A stretch of 64,000 bases of DNA from Obelidium mucronatum (GCA_025765595.1 JAIVFH010000114.1:1-64000), one strand, 5' to 3'. Counted from the first letter of the stretch, positions 9,808 through 22,290 are shown. Translations and numbers: made by a program. Notes: generated by a model from the sequence alone, not told the origin.

Positions 9808-11071
9808 AATATCATTTGGGACTTGAACTAGAATATGCGTCAAATCGAAGTTATATCTTCATGCATCAGGCAAAGTACATGGAGCGTATCTTGAAACGAT
9901 TCAAGATGGAAAAGTGTAGTGGGATCACTACCATCATGGAGACTAGTGCTGATTATTCCATTCAAAGAGACGATGAACAACCCTTGGATGCGTCAAAGTA
10001 TGACTACAATTCGCTAATTGGTAGTATCATGTATCCTTGCGTTGTAAGTTGATTGGACATGTCGTTAAGTGTAAGCTTGTGGGCACGTGCCCTCGCGAAG
10101 CCAACTCTGCGTCATTGGAAGGGTGCCAAACATATTCTGAAATATGTAAAGCATACTTACGATTTGGGCATTGTGTATCATCGTGCGCCGGTTCCAAAGC
10201 AGATCCATTTCGTTGGATTAACGGACGCGTCTGAACCGGACAGTGCGAGCGGGAAAGCTCAAACCTGTTGGATTTTCAAGTTTATGGGAAAATCTCCGGT
10301 ATTGTGGAGGTCTTGTAAGCAAGGACTTGTTACTGTGGATCAAACTGCAGCAGAACATGTTGCCTTCTATCAAGGATCTCTGGAAGTTCCTTACCTGTTG
10401 GACTTGTGCAAAGATTTGAATATCGATGTGACAACCCCCTTGGCTATGTTCAGTGACAATACAGCTTTTGTTGAGCGAGTGCGCGAGAACAAAAGATCTG
10501 AAGCTAGCAAGTGGATGAACCGAATGCAATCACATTCCCGGCCCTTTGAACGATTCTGATATTGGAACCAAGCCGTTGGTCTGCCAAATCTTTGTCATTC
10601 ATCGAAGACACGCTGGTATGACATATTTACGTGTTCTCCGAGGAGAAGCGACTGAGAAACAGTTCGATGGTTGTTGACCATAGTTTGCTCGGATGTTGTA
10701 TCGGGGGAGTTTATCTAGGCAGGCAGCTTTAATTGAAGTCTATTTAAATAAAGTCCGGTTTATTGTTCAGAACTGGGGGAGTGTTAGAATCTGTAGGCAT
10801 GTGGAGCATGGCCTTAGAGTTCTTAGGAAACACCCCCTTTTCAGAGTTCTGAAGGTATAAATAGGAGGAAATGTCCTTCCCCGGAAAGGGGACGAACATG
10901 TGGAGAAGTGTGCACGTGCACGATACTTCACCTTTGTCGCTTCTGCGGAAGTAAGCTCATGCGCGAGCGACATCCACCGCCCCTTCCCCTGAGAGTCATA
11001 AGCTGCCTCTTAGCCATACAACAGCTAGCGGCTGTGATTGTCCGGTGCTGCGTCACCTACCGATTATGATA
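9808..11071 (+). mobile_element. copia copy 2, 5'-truncated, broken
   Basis: Nearly identical to 3775-5087 of the first copia element: the tail of RT, RNase H and the 3' LTR. Differences that kill it: a CGA-to-TGA change at about 10050 (right after VVS), and an internal deletion of about 45 bp near 10523 that shifts the frame in RNase H. The 5' end is lost, so no target duplication can be checked. Confidence 0.93.
10782..11071 (+). repeat. 3' LTR of copia copy 2
   Basis: 290 bp, nearly identical to 4797-5087, with the same TGTTAGAATC start and GATTATGATA end and the same TATAAATA box near 10856. Confidence 0.9.
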
Positions 11072-11074
11072 AAT

Positions 11075-12800
11075 AGCAAATCGGTGATGGATACTCTCTT
11101 CAATGAAGGTATCGACTCAGTTTCGTTGCTCTCTCTTCTCAGCATTATACACGCAAGTGTTTCCGTTCCTGCCCCATCTATTAATGCCAAGCCCGGCGTG
11201 TTGGAATCAACTTCAGCAACCAAAAAACCTTATGGGCTAACAATTCGGACTACTGCAGATGAGCTATGCATAGTTTGCAAATATGAAGCTCCAGAACTAT
11301 GAACATTGTGTTTCTTCTGAAGAATTTGCACCGCTGACGGAAATTGATGCACTTGATCAAAAGGACTTAACGATTTTATGACAGCCTTCGACGGAAATTT
11401 GGGCGACGAATTATCACCCACTTACGTGGAAATGACCACAGAGGATCGGCTTCACATCAAAATAAAGCCAGCAACAACTCGGGGTTTTTGACCATGCCAC
11501 ACAATAGACAGGTTGCTGCCAATAATACATTTGGTATCAACTCCGAGAAGTTGGACACGCTGGCTGAGGCTTTCAAGCTTAAGTGCAAAGGAGTGGAGAA
11601 ACAGGGAAGGCATTTAGCTGGTGGTTGTCATTGGGACAAGTCAGACACAGGGCTTGTTCAGGCGGAATTCCTTCGAATGAAGGATGGTTACACCATAACT
11701 GGTACTATTGATTTTGGTGGATTGGAAAAAGAGCTCGGGATTGAAGTCATTCCTGGATTTTTTCACAGCTGGTTATTAAACAGGATTTGATAAACATTGA
11801 TATTACTGTAGTTGTGCAGGGTATTGGATAGCACTTACTTGAAATGCACAACCCTTGTCCAAAACATCTCAACTCAAAAAGCAACTGTGAAGTCGATTGA
11901 TGACTTTTTTACGGACCAGATGGCAATGGTATTCAGCCGTTTCTTCAAACCCTCCTGGATTCACGAAACACCACTTTAGGAAAGAAACAAGAAGAGCTTG
12001 AAGACAAGGACGAAGGTGTGGCTTTTACTTTCCATACTCTCTCGATCCTTAAACAACTAGATCAACAGTGCATGGGAATGCAGCCAACTCTATTATTATT
12101 ACAGAAGCACATATTGCAAAGCTCGAAAGACTCACATTTGCGTCTGTTACAGGACAAGTTGCTGACATTTGATCCTCTTTTGCTCGGAAGGCTGTAGTTG
12201 GCCAGGAACAGACAGCTCTCCTGATTCGTCTTGTTGAAGATGTTAAAACGCTTTGATTGATACTTGTGAAGCTGTCGCTGTCAGAGCGACAAAGTTGCTT
12301 GTTTTGATGCTCTCTGACAGTCAGCATATAAGTGCAGAGATTGTCTTTGAATTTATGATTGCGTCTCAGTCATCTGAGCTAGCAAGAAAGATCAAGACCA
12401 TCTTCTTTCGTGAGTTCTTCAAACGAGGAATTCGGCTTTTCTGGTCCAGTATGGACGGCCTTGCCATTAGTCCATTTGTTTCACATGGAGCATTTTGTGC
12501 AATCTGCAGTGCAAGTTTATCGTGACGCAATTGAATGGGTTGCCAAGGCAACCACTTCTATGAGTATATGTGATTGTAGACAGTGGAAGCTTGACTTCAT
12601 CACCTGCCATTGGAAGGAGTTTGTCACCTCAATGTCACAAGTCAAGTCATCAGGAAAGCCATGTCATTTGGCGCCTGACTGACTATCGGCTGAAGTGCGA
12701 AAACGATTGGATGCAGGGTCATGGAGGAAGAATAAGATCCATCTTGCAAATTTATTTTTCATCTGGAAATCCCAAAGTCTCATGTTGATGCCTGAAAATG
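11075..12800 (+). pseudogene. decayed multi-exon coding sequence, unknown
   Basis: Several plus-strand stretches look coding but cannot be joined cleanly: about 11370-11480, 11488-11790, 11900-12220 and 12253-12525. They alternate frames with stops between them. None matches a family I recognise. The third is Leu/Gln-rich and helical in character. The region is bounded by the copia LTR on the left and a poly-C run on the right, so it is probably part of a dead transposon or a gene broken by insertions. Confidence 0.35.
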
Positions 12801-12839
12801 CCTGTTTTTGCATCAAAATGTTCAACAAGCACATTATGC

Positions 12840-12841
<2 letters not shown>

Positions 12842-12875
<34 letters not shown>
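12842..12875 (+). repeat. 34-nt poly-C homopolymer
   Basis: An uninterrupted run of about 34 C on the plus strand between two decayed coding regions. Its true length is uncertain in any assembly. Confidence 0.95.
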
Positions 12876-12899
12876 ACTTAATTAATCATTTGAAATGCC

Positions 12900-14999
12900 C
12901 ATTTAGATAGCAATCCCAACAATTGTGCTCTTCTTTTTCCCTGCACTGATAGAACTTCCCAGAATTCCATCCATACTCACATAAAATCGTTCCACTGTGT
13001 TATTCCACGCAGTCTTGTCAGCAGCAGAATCGTAGGCATCCAGAAACTCTTTGTACTTGTCATAGGAATCTGATTTCTCATTGTAGGTATAGTTTGGAAC
13101 AGTTAAACAATGAATACTGTGGCGAATCTGATTAAAGAAACGTGAATACACATGGCAGAATAGAACTAAGACAAAACACACACTGGATGCAATAGCAAGG
13201 AGCGGCTTAATCTTGCGGTGCTTCAAGAGCATTTTGGCGGTAAAAACGTGGTGCACACATGGAAGCGCCATGAAGAGCTTTACGCTGGCAAGAAAGTTCT
13301 TGTTCTGAAACATACGTGGCGTTTCGGCATCTGAAAGGTCAAGCATAAATCTGTAGAAGTTATGTGACTGTAAGTGTCTGAAACGAATCTGCTTTCCACA
13401 TACTCGTTCTGCTCGCCCAAGTACCGAGCTGCCGCTTCTGGGTCTCCTTTAAGTCCATAGAAATCAGCGAGAAGAAAAGATTTGTGATAATGGCTGAGCA
13501 TATTACAGCGAAAGTCACCAACGGTTTTCTTGTGCTGATTTGATTAGAGAGTCTTGCCAAGAAAACAATGGACTAAACCAACCAGTGCGTGAAGAGATTT
13601 GAAGAGAAGCGGGGTATCCTCTTTCAGCTTTTCTGCAGCAGTACCTGTCACGGAAGCGGTCAACCTCCAAAGCCAAGAAGTGTAGTATGTATCCCCGTGC
13701 CCATGTAGCGGTTCTACCAGCACATATTTGGTGAATGTGCTTATTTCGAAACTCCGTTTCAGCATCTCAATATGCCTTTAAGTAATAATGGGTTTGCGTG
13801 CAAATAAATAAAATCAACTCACTCTGGTTTCAATGTCAGTGCCTCCAAAAGTTACTGTTTTGTCTGTTTCGGTTTCGTTGGGTGTTTTTGAACTATTGAC
13901 CGCTTCACAGCAAAATGAGCCAGTCTCGCTGGCTCATGGTTGTTATGGCCTTGGCGTAGTGGTTCGTGGCTGTAGGCGGTGTTGGGAATACGAGTGGACC
14001 CCTTGCTGGTGAACCCTGGACCGTTGCGTGCATGATTTGGACCGTTGCCATGACTGTTGGAGCTGCTATCAAAAGAAATGGAACCGTTTCCATGAGCGGT
14101 TGAGCCGTTATGGACAGGATGGACCATTTCCACGAGTTTTGGAGCCGCTTTCGTTGCCGCGAGCATCGGAGCCGTAAAGAGCGGCACTGATTTCCCACGA
14201 GTTGTGCCGAAACTGTTACCACTGAAACCATTGCCATTTGCAGCAAACCCAACGGCTCCAGCATTGCCACGAGTATTGAGCTCATTTTTGCCAACATTGA
14301 AGCTGTTGCAACCATTTCTTTGAGCGCGCCTTTTTCTCAGAGAGTCCCATCCAATAAGTCTGTGGTGGTGCTTCAATCGTTGGTATCCTGTGGAGTGGTC
14401 AGCCAACAATCATTTGAACTAACATTCACATTGCCATTTTCGTCTTCATAGCGTTCTTGACTGTCCAAGTAGCGTTTATTAGTGTCAGTGGCAGATTCCT
14501 CTTCGAGTTCATCGGTGTTGTGGTCACCATCACCGTTGCTTTCATCTCCATCACTTTCCAAAAGAGAGTCTTGTTGACAAAAGGCTCATTGACGTAGCTA
14601 AAATTGTTGTTCAGCCAAGCCAGACGCAACACAGCTAACACAGCATTAAGACACTCACCCTTCATCATCTGTCTCGGCGGTTTGAAGCTCTACTTGTTGG
14701 GATAAGGTTTGTTTCTTGCCCTTTTTTTGATGAGGCTGCTGGCTGTTTGATACGGTACCTGCCACAGACGAAGGGAGCAGGTTTTGGTCCTTTTTCCATG
14801 GCTTCGAACCTTCCATTATTTTTGGCAAGTTTTTGAGCCCATGTGAAATTACGAAGTCAGTGTCTCCCACAACAAGTGTTGAGACACAAAATGCACACCA
14901 CAAGGCATTGAAATTTGATTGAAGCCAAAATATTGTGGTCAAATTTTGAAAGACTGGCACTAGTACTAATCTGAAATTGAACCATCTGGCATGAAACAT
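12900..14999 (-). CDS. unknown multi-exon protein, partly disordered, one membrane segment
   Basis: A chain of minus-strand coding segments, divergent from the Plavaka-like transposase. 14999-14655 ends at a GTGAGT donor. 14561-14373 is Asp/Glu/Asn-rich. 14409-13852 is Asn/Gly/His-rich. A short exon ends ...TDIETR at a GTGAGT donor near 13826 and joins in phase 0 to 13765-13544. Then come 13530-13346 and 13346-12903. The last segment has a hydrophobic stretch (PLLAIASSVCFVLVLFCHV) that could span a membrane. Not all joins resolve: two frame changes remain near 13545 and 14370. No family recognised. Its position mirrors the minus-strand gene next to the CxC5/CxC6 gene. Confidence 0.4.
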
Positions 15000-15110
15000 T
15001 CATGCTCTGTCCAACGTTGCCGTTGAAGTTTCGAAACTCCAGCCGCTCTTTGGAGGCATTTGGAGCTGTCGCATCCGGAACATCTGGCCCACATCTTTCG
15101 CTGCGAATCA

Positions 15111-17060
15111 ATGCTATCATCCGAGCTTGGTGACGCTGCTGTGGACAATGACAATGAGCTTCAGAGGATCATGCCTTCTGGAGGCAATGAGGATGCTGAT
15201 GATGAGACTGGTGCTTTCGAAAATATTGTGAACAACAGTGGATTTATTGATGGTGTTTCCGGAGAAGGCGGTGTGGGAGGAACTGACTTAGAGGACAACA
15301 AGTTTGAGGATGAAGTCATTGAAGTCAATCAAGTCTATGGTAATTGTCGAATACAACAAATATCCTTCATATTCAAGAACTAATGAGTAAATAAATTAGG
15401 GACTCCATTGAAAAACCATGCATTCAGCATGCAAGAATCTGATTTTGCCCTCATTGAACTTGTTGAAAAGGAGTTCTCTCAAGCAGATGTTGACATAATG
15501 CATCATGTCATCATAGAGATCCGATGGGACAATCATCAATTACAAAATTGCTTGAATTCAATTGACCTCACCTGCTTCCTGAGCATGTACCTTCATTCAA
15601 AACAGGAAAACAGCTTCATGCCGCAATTGACGGGATTGAGTCTTTAAGGTTAAGTGCCGTACGTATTTTGGGTTTCAATATAGGAGACACATTTTCTAAC
15701 CTTTGACAAAAGGACTATGAGCTGCGAGAAGTTCCTATTGATTGCATTATCCGAAGCATGCCGTCAAGATTCCATCAAATGGCACAAAGTCATTATCGCG
15801 CAATTCCAATTAAGCTATACCGTTGCCAAATTTGCTATGTCATTCGATGCAAACTTCAAGATTCTTTGCTGAGAGATGTTTTTTCATACACATATGCAAA
15901 ACAACACGATGCTGATGGAGAGCAGCTATTTGAGGAAACATTCTCAGGAGACTACGCTGGGACCTTGCAGACCCGTCTATCCCCAGGAGCAACACCCTTG
16001 TTTCTCATTCTCAATGTTGACGGTGCATTGGCAGCAAAAATTGGAAAGAATTTGTTTATACCATGTACGTGTGACCTTGGAAACATCCAGAAGAGTTATC
16101 GGAACAAGCTCTCCAACCTCATGTCTACTCTTTTAACATATCTTCCTGCTACATCTTCAATAGTAGCAAGCAACAAAGGCTCCAAGTTTCTTTGCTACTA
16201 CAAACGCGCTGCTCATCATGCTTCTCTTTCTGTTATTTTGGATGACCTTCGACCTTGGATTGCAGACGGTGTTCCTCTACAGAGTCCTGATAGCCAAATC
16301 CAACAATTCTTTCTATGTTTGTTCAATTTCAATGGGGATTACCCAGAGCTGGCTCTCACAGCAACTGTCAGTCCAATGTGTAATGCTGTGCCTATGCCTG
16401 GCTGTTTCATTCAAGCCAAACACCTCAATCAATGCAGTCGCCCTTGCTCACACTGGCGCCACAAAACCACTGATTCGAGGGACATTCTGCATACACTCAG
16501 CTATTACTGCTGATTCACTGCACGCGATTTATCTTGGCCTTTTTGGTTCTCATTTATGGCCAGTTTTGAAGTCAATGATTAAGGAACGTCATTCCCTGGA
16601 TATTCTGGATCAACGGGTTCGCCAGGTTCCACCTGTGAAGCGATCCAACCAATTCAAAAATGGGATAACAACTCTGTCAAAATTAACTAAAAAGGGCTTC
16701 TCAAGTATTATGATGCTGTTGATGCCTTGCATTGTGGATTTGGTTCCAAAGGAAGTGACTGAGTGCCTCTGTTCATTCTTTGATTTTGCAGCTTGTTTCA
16801 TCAAAATCACACTCAAACCACTCCCTTGAGGCCATGACGGAATTACTTGAAGCATTGGAGGACCAATACTCTGTCTTTGAGCAATGGAAGGTTCAAGTCC
16901 ACCAGTGCCACCAAACAATGCCACACAACACTCACTCTGTGATTTTCTGTGTAATGTAGTCTATCGCTACGCCACAGGAGTTGCACAGCAAGGCAAGTTG
17001 CAGGTCATGATCCTATCTTCAAAGATGAGAATCCATTGCTTCAACATCTACACCACATTG
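15111..17060 (+). pseudogene. Plavaka-like (CACTA-type) transposase, broken
   Basis: An acidic N-terminal exon (15111-15343) ends at a GT; a second exon starts after an AG near 15400. The core at 15758-16500 reads a segment of the form F-S-G-D-x-A-G, LSPGATPLFLILNVDG, CDLGNIQKSYRNKL and LLTYLPAT, which fits the fungal Plavaka transposase pattern (P-G-A-T-x-P-x-I-L-x-x-D; L-x-x-G-N-I-x-K-x-x-R; L-x-x-Y-L-P). The frame shifts near 16250-16400 to the 16218-16829 frame and again after 16829, where HSLEAMTELLEALEDQ continues. At least two frame changes make it non-functional as read. Its 3' end overlaps the start of the tandem tRNA unit. Confidence 0.6.
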
Positions 17061-17573
17061 ATGCGTGTGTTCTCTGATACTAGTGATTTGGAACACAATG
17101 TGTTTATTTCATAAAACCCTTAATTATGTATATGCGAAGTAAATATTTTGAAGTACACACCTGGTGATTTGAAACACAATGTGTTATCTATCCCAAATCA
17201 CCAAGATTTCTGTTTTGCTCCAGTTTTCCAAAATGTTCCGAGGCGCGCCAAGAAGACGTTTCACTTGGCGCTTCCAGAACTCCTGGAAGTCTACGTGATG
17301 GAATTTTTACCTTACTGATATATCATATGCTTGTGCCTCTGGATATGTTGGAGTGGAGCGATTTCCAGTTGCGACTTGCCATAATAGGTACACATCTACT
17401 CTCACATAGAACACTTACATTTTGGGCTAAATACACTTTCAAACAATGTTATAGTTCATGTTATAGTTTGTAAACAGACTGTAATGTTGCATGGATTAGA
17501 TTCCAAAATGTGAACTGTATTCTCCAACTATATATTGCTGCCTATCATCCACAATCAAAAGCTAGTTGCAGAT

Positions 17574-17645
17574 CTCCCAGACGGGGAATTGAACCCCGGT
17601 CTCGCCCGTGACAGGGGCGGATACTGGCCACTATACTATCTGGGA
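17574..17645 (-). tRNA. tRNA-Asp (GTC), unit copy 1
   Basis: Reads TCCCAGATAGTATAGTGG at the 5' end; the 7-bp acceptor stem TCCCAGA/TCTGGGA is perfect, the anticodon loop holds GTC, and the B box is GGTTCAATTCC. No intron. Confidence 0.96.
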
Positions 17646-17673
17646 ATGAGACCACTATCTGAATTTAGCATTA

Positions 17674-18163
17674 GGGGGTGTCACTTGTTTGGAAAGAAAT
17701 CGTGATTGCATTTTGATTGGCTAGAGCAGTTTCACAAAGATTCCTTATCACGAAAATTCTTCACGACGTTTTTTCTTCCAGAAAACAATCTCGAACTGAA
17801 CATGCCGAAAGGACCAACCCCACCGAGGCCATTGGGGTCACAACCCAATGCACCACCTCCACCACCCAGTGTCTAACAAAGTGTTGGAACAATAAATGAA
17901 GCACTAACCTACAGGCACAAACACTGTGGTGGAATTAATAGCAATTTACATGAAACTCCTGCTTGAAAGCTTTGTCGGAGGTATTGGAGTGAAAGTTTAT
18001 TGAGATTTTATTCCAATGCCCCGATGGTTTATTGGTGCTGGCTGCTCGTGGCATTTTGCAACGGATTGGTGTTGTTGTGACCAGAGGGGTCTCAATTCTT
18101 CAAAGATATCACGAATAAATTATCACGTAATCATTTTTTTCACGAAAAACAAGTGACACCCCC
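17674..18163. mobile_element. 490-bp MITE with TA target duplication, unit copy 1
   Basis: Terminal inverted repeats GGGGGTGTCACTTGTTT and AAACAAGTGACACCCCC, each flanked by TA (17672-17673 and 18164-18165). TCGTGA-like motifs follow just inside both ends. No transposase; TA duplication suggests a Tc1/mariner-type source. Confidence 0.85.
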
Positions 18164-18542
18164 TATTATTATTCAGCAAAAACTATATTGGCATTCATAT
18201 TGATATCTGATTCTAAATTTTGTTTTGAAGTGCCACAGCTTGATTTGTTGCCTTCAAATCATCCACCAAACATGTTCAAACCACATGCATGTCATAAGAG
18301 CCGGTTGGAGGGTCAGCAAGAGAAGAGGCTTCAGTACACACTGATGCAACAGTCACGGAGCCAAATTGGATGATCAACCCCTCCTGAAGATTGGTGGTCA
18401 ACTGTCCATTCTCATCCCAAAGTAGCCACCAAAATACAGATCAGTCAGATTGCAAAACTGTATTTTGAGTTTGAGCAATGAAGAACAAAACACAGCACAG
18501 TTCTTCTGCTCCCTTGACATCTTGATGGTCATAGTCATAGAT

Positions 18543-18616
18543 TGCTCCATACAGGGATCGAACCTGTGACCTTGGCGTTATTAGCACCACGCTCTAACCA
18601 ACTGAGCTAATGGAGG
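18543..18616 (-). tRNA. tRNA-Ile (AAT), unit copy 1, C1:C72 mismatch
   Basis: A box TAGCTCAGTTGG, anticodon loop with AAT, B box GGTTCGATCCC. Acceptor 5' CCTCCAT faces 3' ATGGAGC: six pairs form, but position 1 is C opposite C72. The same mismatch is in all three copies in this window. Confidence 0.92.
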
Positions 18617-19600
18617 ACAGGGTTAGGGTTTCATGCTGTCATATAGGATCATTACTTCTATTTATACTTAGTGAGCATGTCCAAGATAGGATGCTAGGAG
18701 CACAATGTTCCAGTCAAGTATTACTATCCACCATGCTCCAGTCCCGCAGACAGAATTTTAAGTGCAATTGCATGTCCATTACATGTCCCTGCCTGGTAAG
18801 AGAGAGCCAAAGTACCGTAGCTGAGATTGAAAATAGAAAAATAAAGAATATCTTTATCATAATAAATACAATATTCATGATTGGTTGTGTTGTATTTCAC
18901 ATACTATTTTTGTGCAATCCTTAACACAGAGAGATGTGAGGTAATACCCCTAACTACATGGCATTGTGGTGTAAAACCATCCTCTCTACAAAATGTGCGC
19001 TATACCTACCTGTGATTATGCACATCCTCTGTTATTCTATAGATTTCACTGTAAAAAATTGCAAGTGTAGCAACTTATAAGTGGCAATCAGAATAAAATG
19101 TATTAGTTCTTGTCTCTGTCTACAAGCAACATAGTTTATGCTCAACATCAATAGGTTTTAATTTCTTGAAGGCTTTTACTCCTTGGCAAAATTGATCTCA
19201 TATACATGGCTAAACCAGATGCATCAAATCTAGGGTTTTTGTGATCTTGCATTCTCACAAAGACCATGTTTCTTCAAAAGCATTGTAGATTCCAAATCTG
19301 CATGGTCCTTTGCCTCTTTTTTTCAGTTGCTTTTCAGATGTCAGTGCCTTGGTGGCAAAAGTGGGGCATTTAACCTCCAAATCTCTTAGATTCTCTTTGT
19401 TTGTCCCATTAACCAATTGCTTGCAAGTTTGCACTGCAAAAGCTCTGTTGATTGATATAATCAGAAAATGGATTTCACAGTTATTGTTACCAAGACCCAT
19501 TTTGCTTTTTTTTCACAACAAACAATAGATTTCTGACTCTGTCATTACCTGTAAAGCCATTAGACCATAACATGGAGGTGAATGGATTTTTGTTTTCCTT

Positions 19601-19644
19601 GAGAGTACATGAGAGTACATGAGAGTATATGAGAGTACATGAGA
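19601..19644 (+). repeat. 10-bp tandem repeat GAGAGTACAT x4
   Basis: Four and a half copies of GAGAGTACAT, one with a single substitution. The same array is at 24318-24361 in unit copy 2. Confidence 0.9.
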
Positions 19645-19932
19645 TGAATTACTTTTGTGGAATTTTCAGACTAAACTCTGTGACAAGACGTAAAGGAAAG
19701 ACAAGAGCTGCAGCTGCAAACCATTTTACTTGTTTACTTTGACAGCCACGTTTATTTGGAATACTTGCAGTTGCATATGCAAATTTTCAGGATGCACATG
19801 CTCATAAAAAGTAAAAAGGATTTGGCTGTTGCATTCACGTTAAAGTGAAATCCACATCTGGCTGAGGTGGCATGATACAAACAAAGCAAAACCCAACTCA
19901 CAGAACGCACCTTTCTGCTGCCCAGCAAAGGT

Positions 19933-20014
19933 TGAGCAGAGTGGGATTCGAACCCACGCCTATTTCTAGACTGCAACTTGAGTGCAGCGCCTTGGACCGC
20001 TCGGCCATCTGCCC
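19933..20014 (-). tRNA. tRNA-Leu (CAA), unit copy 1
   Basis: 82 nt with a long variable arm; A box TGGCCGAGCGG, anticodon CAA, B box GGTTCGAATCC. Acceptor GGGCAGA/TCTGCTC pairs fully with one G-T wobble. No intron in the anticodon loop. Confidence 0.96.
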
Positions 20015-21173
20015 TTCTCCCTAGGGAATTTGCTTTTCAAAATTGAGTCAATATTATAATTGGTAGTCTATTTAAAAAAATGGCAATCAATTGCCTCAAT
20101 TGTTGAAAATTGCTCAGTATTCAACCCGTGGTGGCAAAATCCAGAATTGGTGCTGAAAGGTTTATCTTGGACAGAGCCATACCAACAGCTAGCTGTATAA
20201 GATTATTAAATAGGTTATTAAACAGCAGCTTTTTCAGGTCGCCCTTAGAAATTTGTAAACTGCAACAGCAATAACTTCTTTGAAACAATGGCTGAATTGG
20301 GCCTAGCATGTATGGTAGATTTCAACAGCCCAAAAATTCAATGATGTAGATGGAGGGCCTCAAAGTGGATGCTGGCTTCTGGGCCAGCTGGAGTAAATGG
20401 AGCCATCCTTCTGGATGTGAATTGAAAAATCTACAACTTGTATTGCAGAAGGAGTCAAAGATCACGGTGTGTGGTTAGTGTGTATTCCACACTTGGTTTG
20501 TGGAATGCTCTCTCCTCTTTAGTTTTAACCCTTTTTCTTATATACCCAGAGTTAGTCTGAAACACGTGTTTCAGGTATTTTCCAAAACACAATTTCTCAC
20601 TAACACGCTTATTCTAATTATAAAGTGAATACCATTCACAAGTCTTTCTTCAAAAGTTGAACATCCTTGTTTCCCAAAAAAGCCGACCATGTACCAGCCT
20701 TAGAATTCAGAGGTGGTATATAAGAGAATCTATTGTGTCAATAAAATAGAGCTATTGTGTTTATTATATTCCAAACACAATTTAGTTCACTAGATTAAGT
20801 TAGGATGTTGTAGGTATTGGATTAGGAGTCTTTTCAAAGGTAGGGCACATGAGATTTATTGAAAACCAAAATACACACATCATAATAACTGTCAAAGACT
20901 GAGCGTGGTGCTGGTTCTGTGTACAGGTGCAAACACTAGAGAGATTTTGGAGATATTTGTTAACTTCATTATCAAACAAGGAGGATGTCACACAGTTTCA
21001 TGTGCCTCCATTGCCCTCCAACAAGTTGCGGCCTGCATTGCCAAGAAACAATGTGAATGAATACATGTCTCTGGTGCCAAATCAGCTCATGTCACATAAA
21101 ACCTGCTGATCATGAGACATTAGATTGCAGGCAGGCATAAGCTGTTATTAAGAACAGGTCCAACGCTAAATTA

Positions 21174-21245
21174 GAGTGTATAGTGTAGTGGTCATCACCC
21201 TGGTTTTTGATACCAGTAACTCCGGTGCGAATCCGGATACGACCT
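21174..21245 (+). tRNA. tRNA-Gln-like (TTG), unit copy 1, mismatched
   Basis: A box TAGTGTAGTGG and anticodon stem CTGGT/ACCAG around TTG. Acceptor GAGTGTA faces TACGACC: positions 2 (A:C) and 3 (G:A) do not pair. The T loop reads TGCGAAT instead of TTCRAAT, so the B box is off consensus at a near-invariant T. It may be a pseudogene. Confidence 0.7.
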
Positions 21246-21299
21246 GGCACATCCATTTTATACCCTATAATCCCCATATCTTCCCAGCCATGCAAAACA

Positions 21300-21372
21300 C
21301 GAGCGTACCAGGGGTCGAACCTGGAATCTCTTGATTCGTAGTCAAGCACGGTAACCATTTTGCCATACGCCC
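21300..21372 (-). tRNA. tRNA-Arg (ACG), unit copy 1
   Basis: Acceptor GGGCGTA/TACGCTC (one G-T wobble), anticodon ACG in CTTGA-loop-TCAAG, B box GGTTCGACCCC, discriminator G. Confidence 0.94.
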
Positions 21373-22290
21373 ATATCCTTGAATAACAAACAACAAGCCA
21401 AAAAATTAATCACTCAGAGCAGCCCATTAGTAGTGCATACAGAACCTATGCCTTGAGCTATGATTCTCTAAGTAGCCTGCAGTAATTCTTATCAAGCTGG
21501 CACCTTTCTCCCAATAAATTTGCAATAGTCCAAAAGAACATTTTTTTCATTTTGTTACAATATCTTCCAACAATCAATGGCTACAACTCTGCCCACCTAG
21601 GTCCCAGGTTCAAGTCCATCAGTGCCACCAAACAATGCCACACAGCACTCACTCTGTGATTTTCTGTGTAATGTAGTCTATCGCTACGCCACAGGAGTTG
21701 CACAGCAAGGCAAGTTGCAGGTCATGATCCTATCTTCAAAGATGAGAATCCATTGCTTCAACATCTACACCACATTGATGCGTGTGTTCTCTGATACTAG
21801 TGATTTGGAACACAATGTGTTTATTTCATAAAACCCTTAATTATGTATATGCGAAGTAAATATTTTGAAGTACACACCTGGTGATTTGAAACACAATGTG
21901 TTATCTATCCCAAATCACCAAGATTTCTGTTTTGCTCCAGTTTTCCAAAATGTTCCGAGGCGCGCCAAGAAGACGTTTCACTTGGCGCTTCCAGAGCTCC
22001 TGGAAGTCTACGTGATGGAATTTTTACCTTACTGATAAATCATATGCTTGTGCCTCTGGATATGTTGGAGTGGAGCGATTTCCAGTTGCGACTTGCCATA
22101 ATAGGTACACATCTACTCTCACATAGAACACTTACATTTTGGGCTAAATACACTTTCAAACAATGTTATAGTTCATGTTATAGTTTGTAAACAGACTGTA
22201 ATGTTGCATGGATTAGATTCCAAAATGTGAACTGTATTCTCCAACTATATATTGCTGCCTATCATCCACAATCAAAAGCTAGTTGCAGAT

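Larger units (their letters stand above)
16889..21605. repeat. tandem tRNA unit, copy 1 (4717 bp)
   Basis: First copy of a unit repeated at 21606 and 26293 with nearly no differences (a 30-bp stretch near 20331 is absent in copy 2). It starts inside the tail of the Plavaka-like gene. Contents in order: MITE, tRNA-Asp, Ile, Leu, Gln, Arg. Between the tRNAs I see only short open frames (such as 19255-19500 minus and 20927-21109 plus), none recognised; 17060-17570 and 20015-21170 hold nothing I can name. Confidence 0.95.

Noticed and set aside
21580..21640. tRNA-like 3' half (GGTTCAAGTCC ... GTGCCACCA) at the unit junctions
   Set aside because: No matching 5' acceptor or anticodon stem. In copy 1 the same bases are part of the Plavaka-like coding frame, so the B-box resemblance is accidental.
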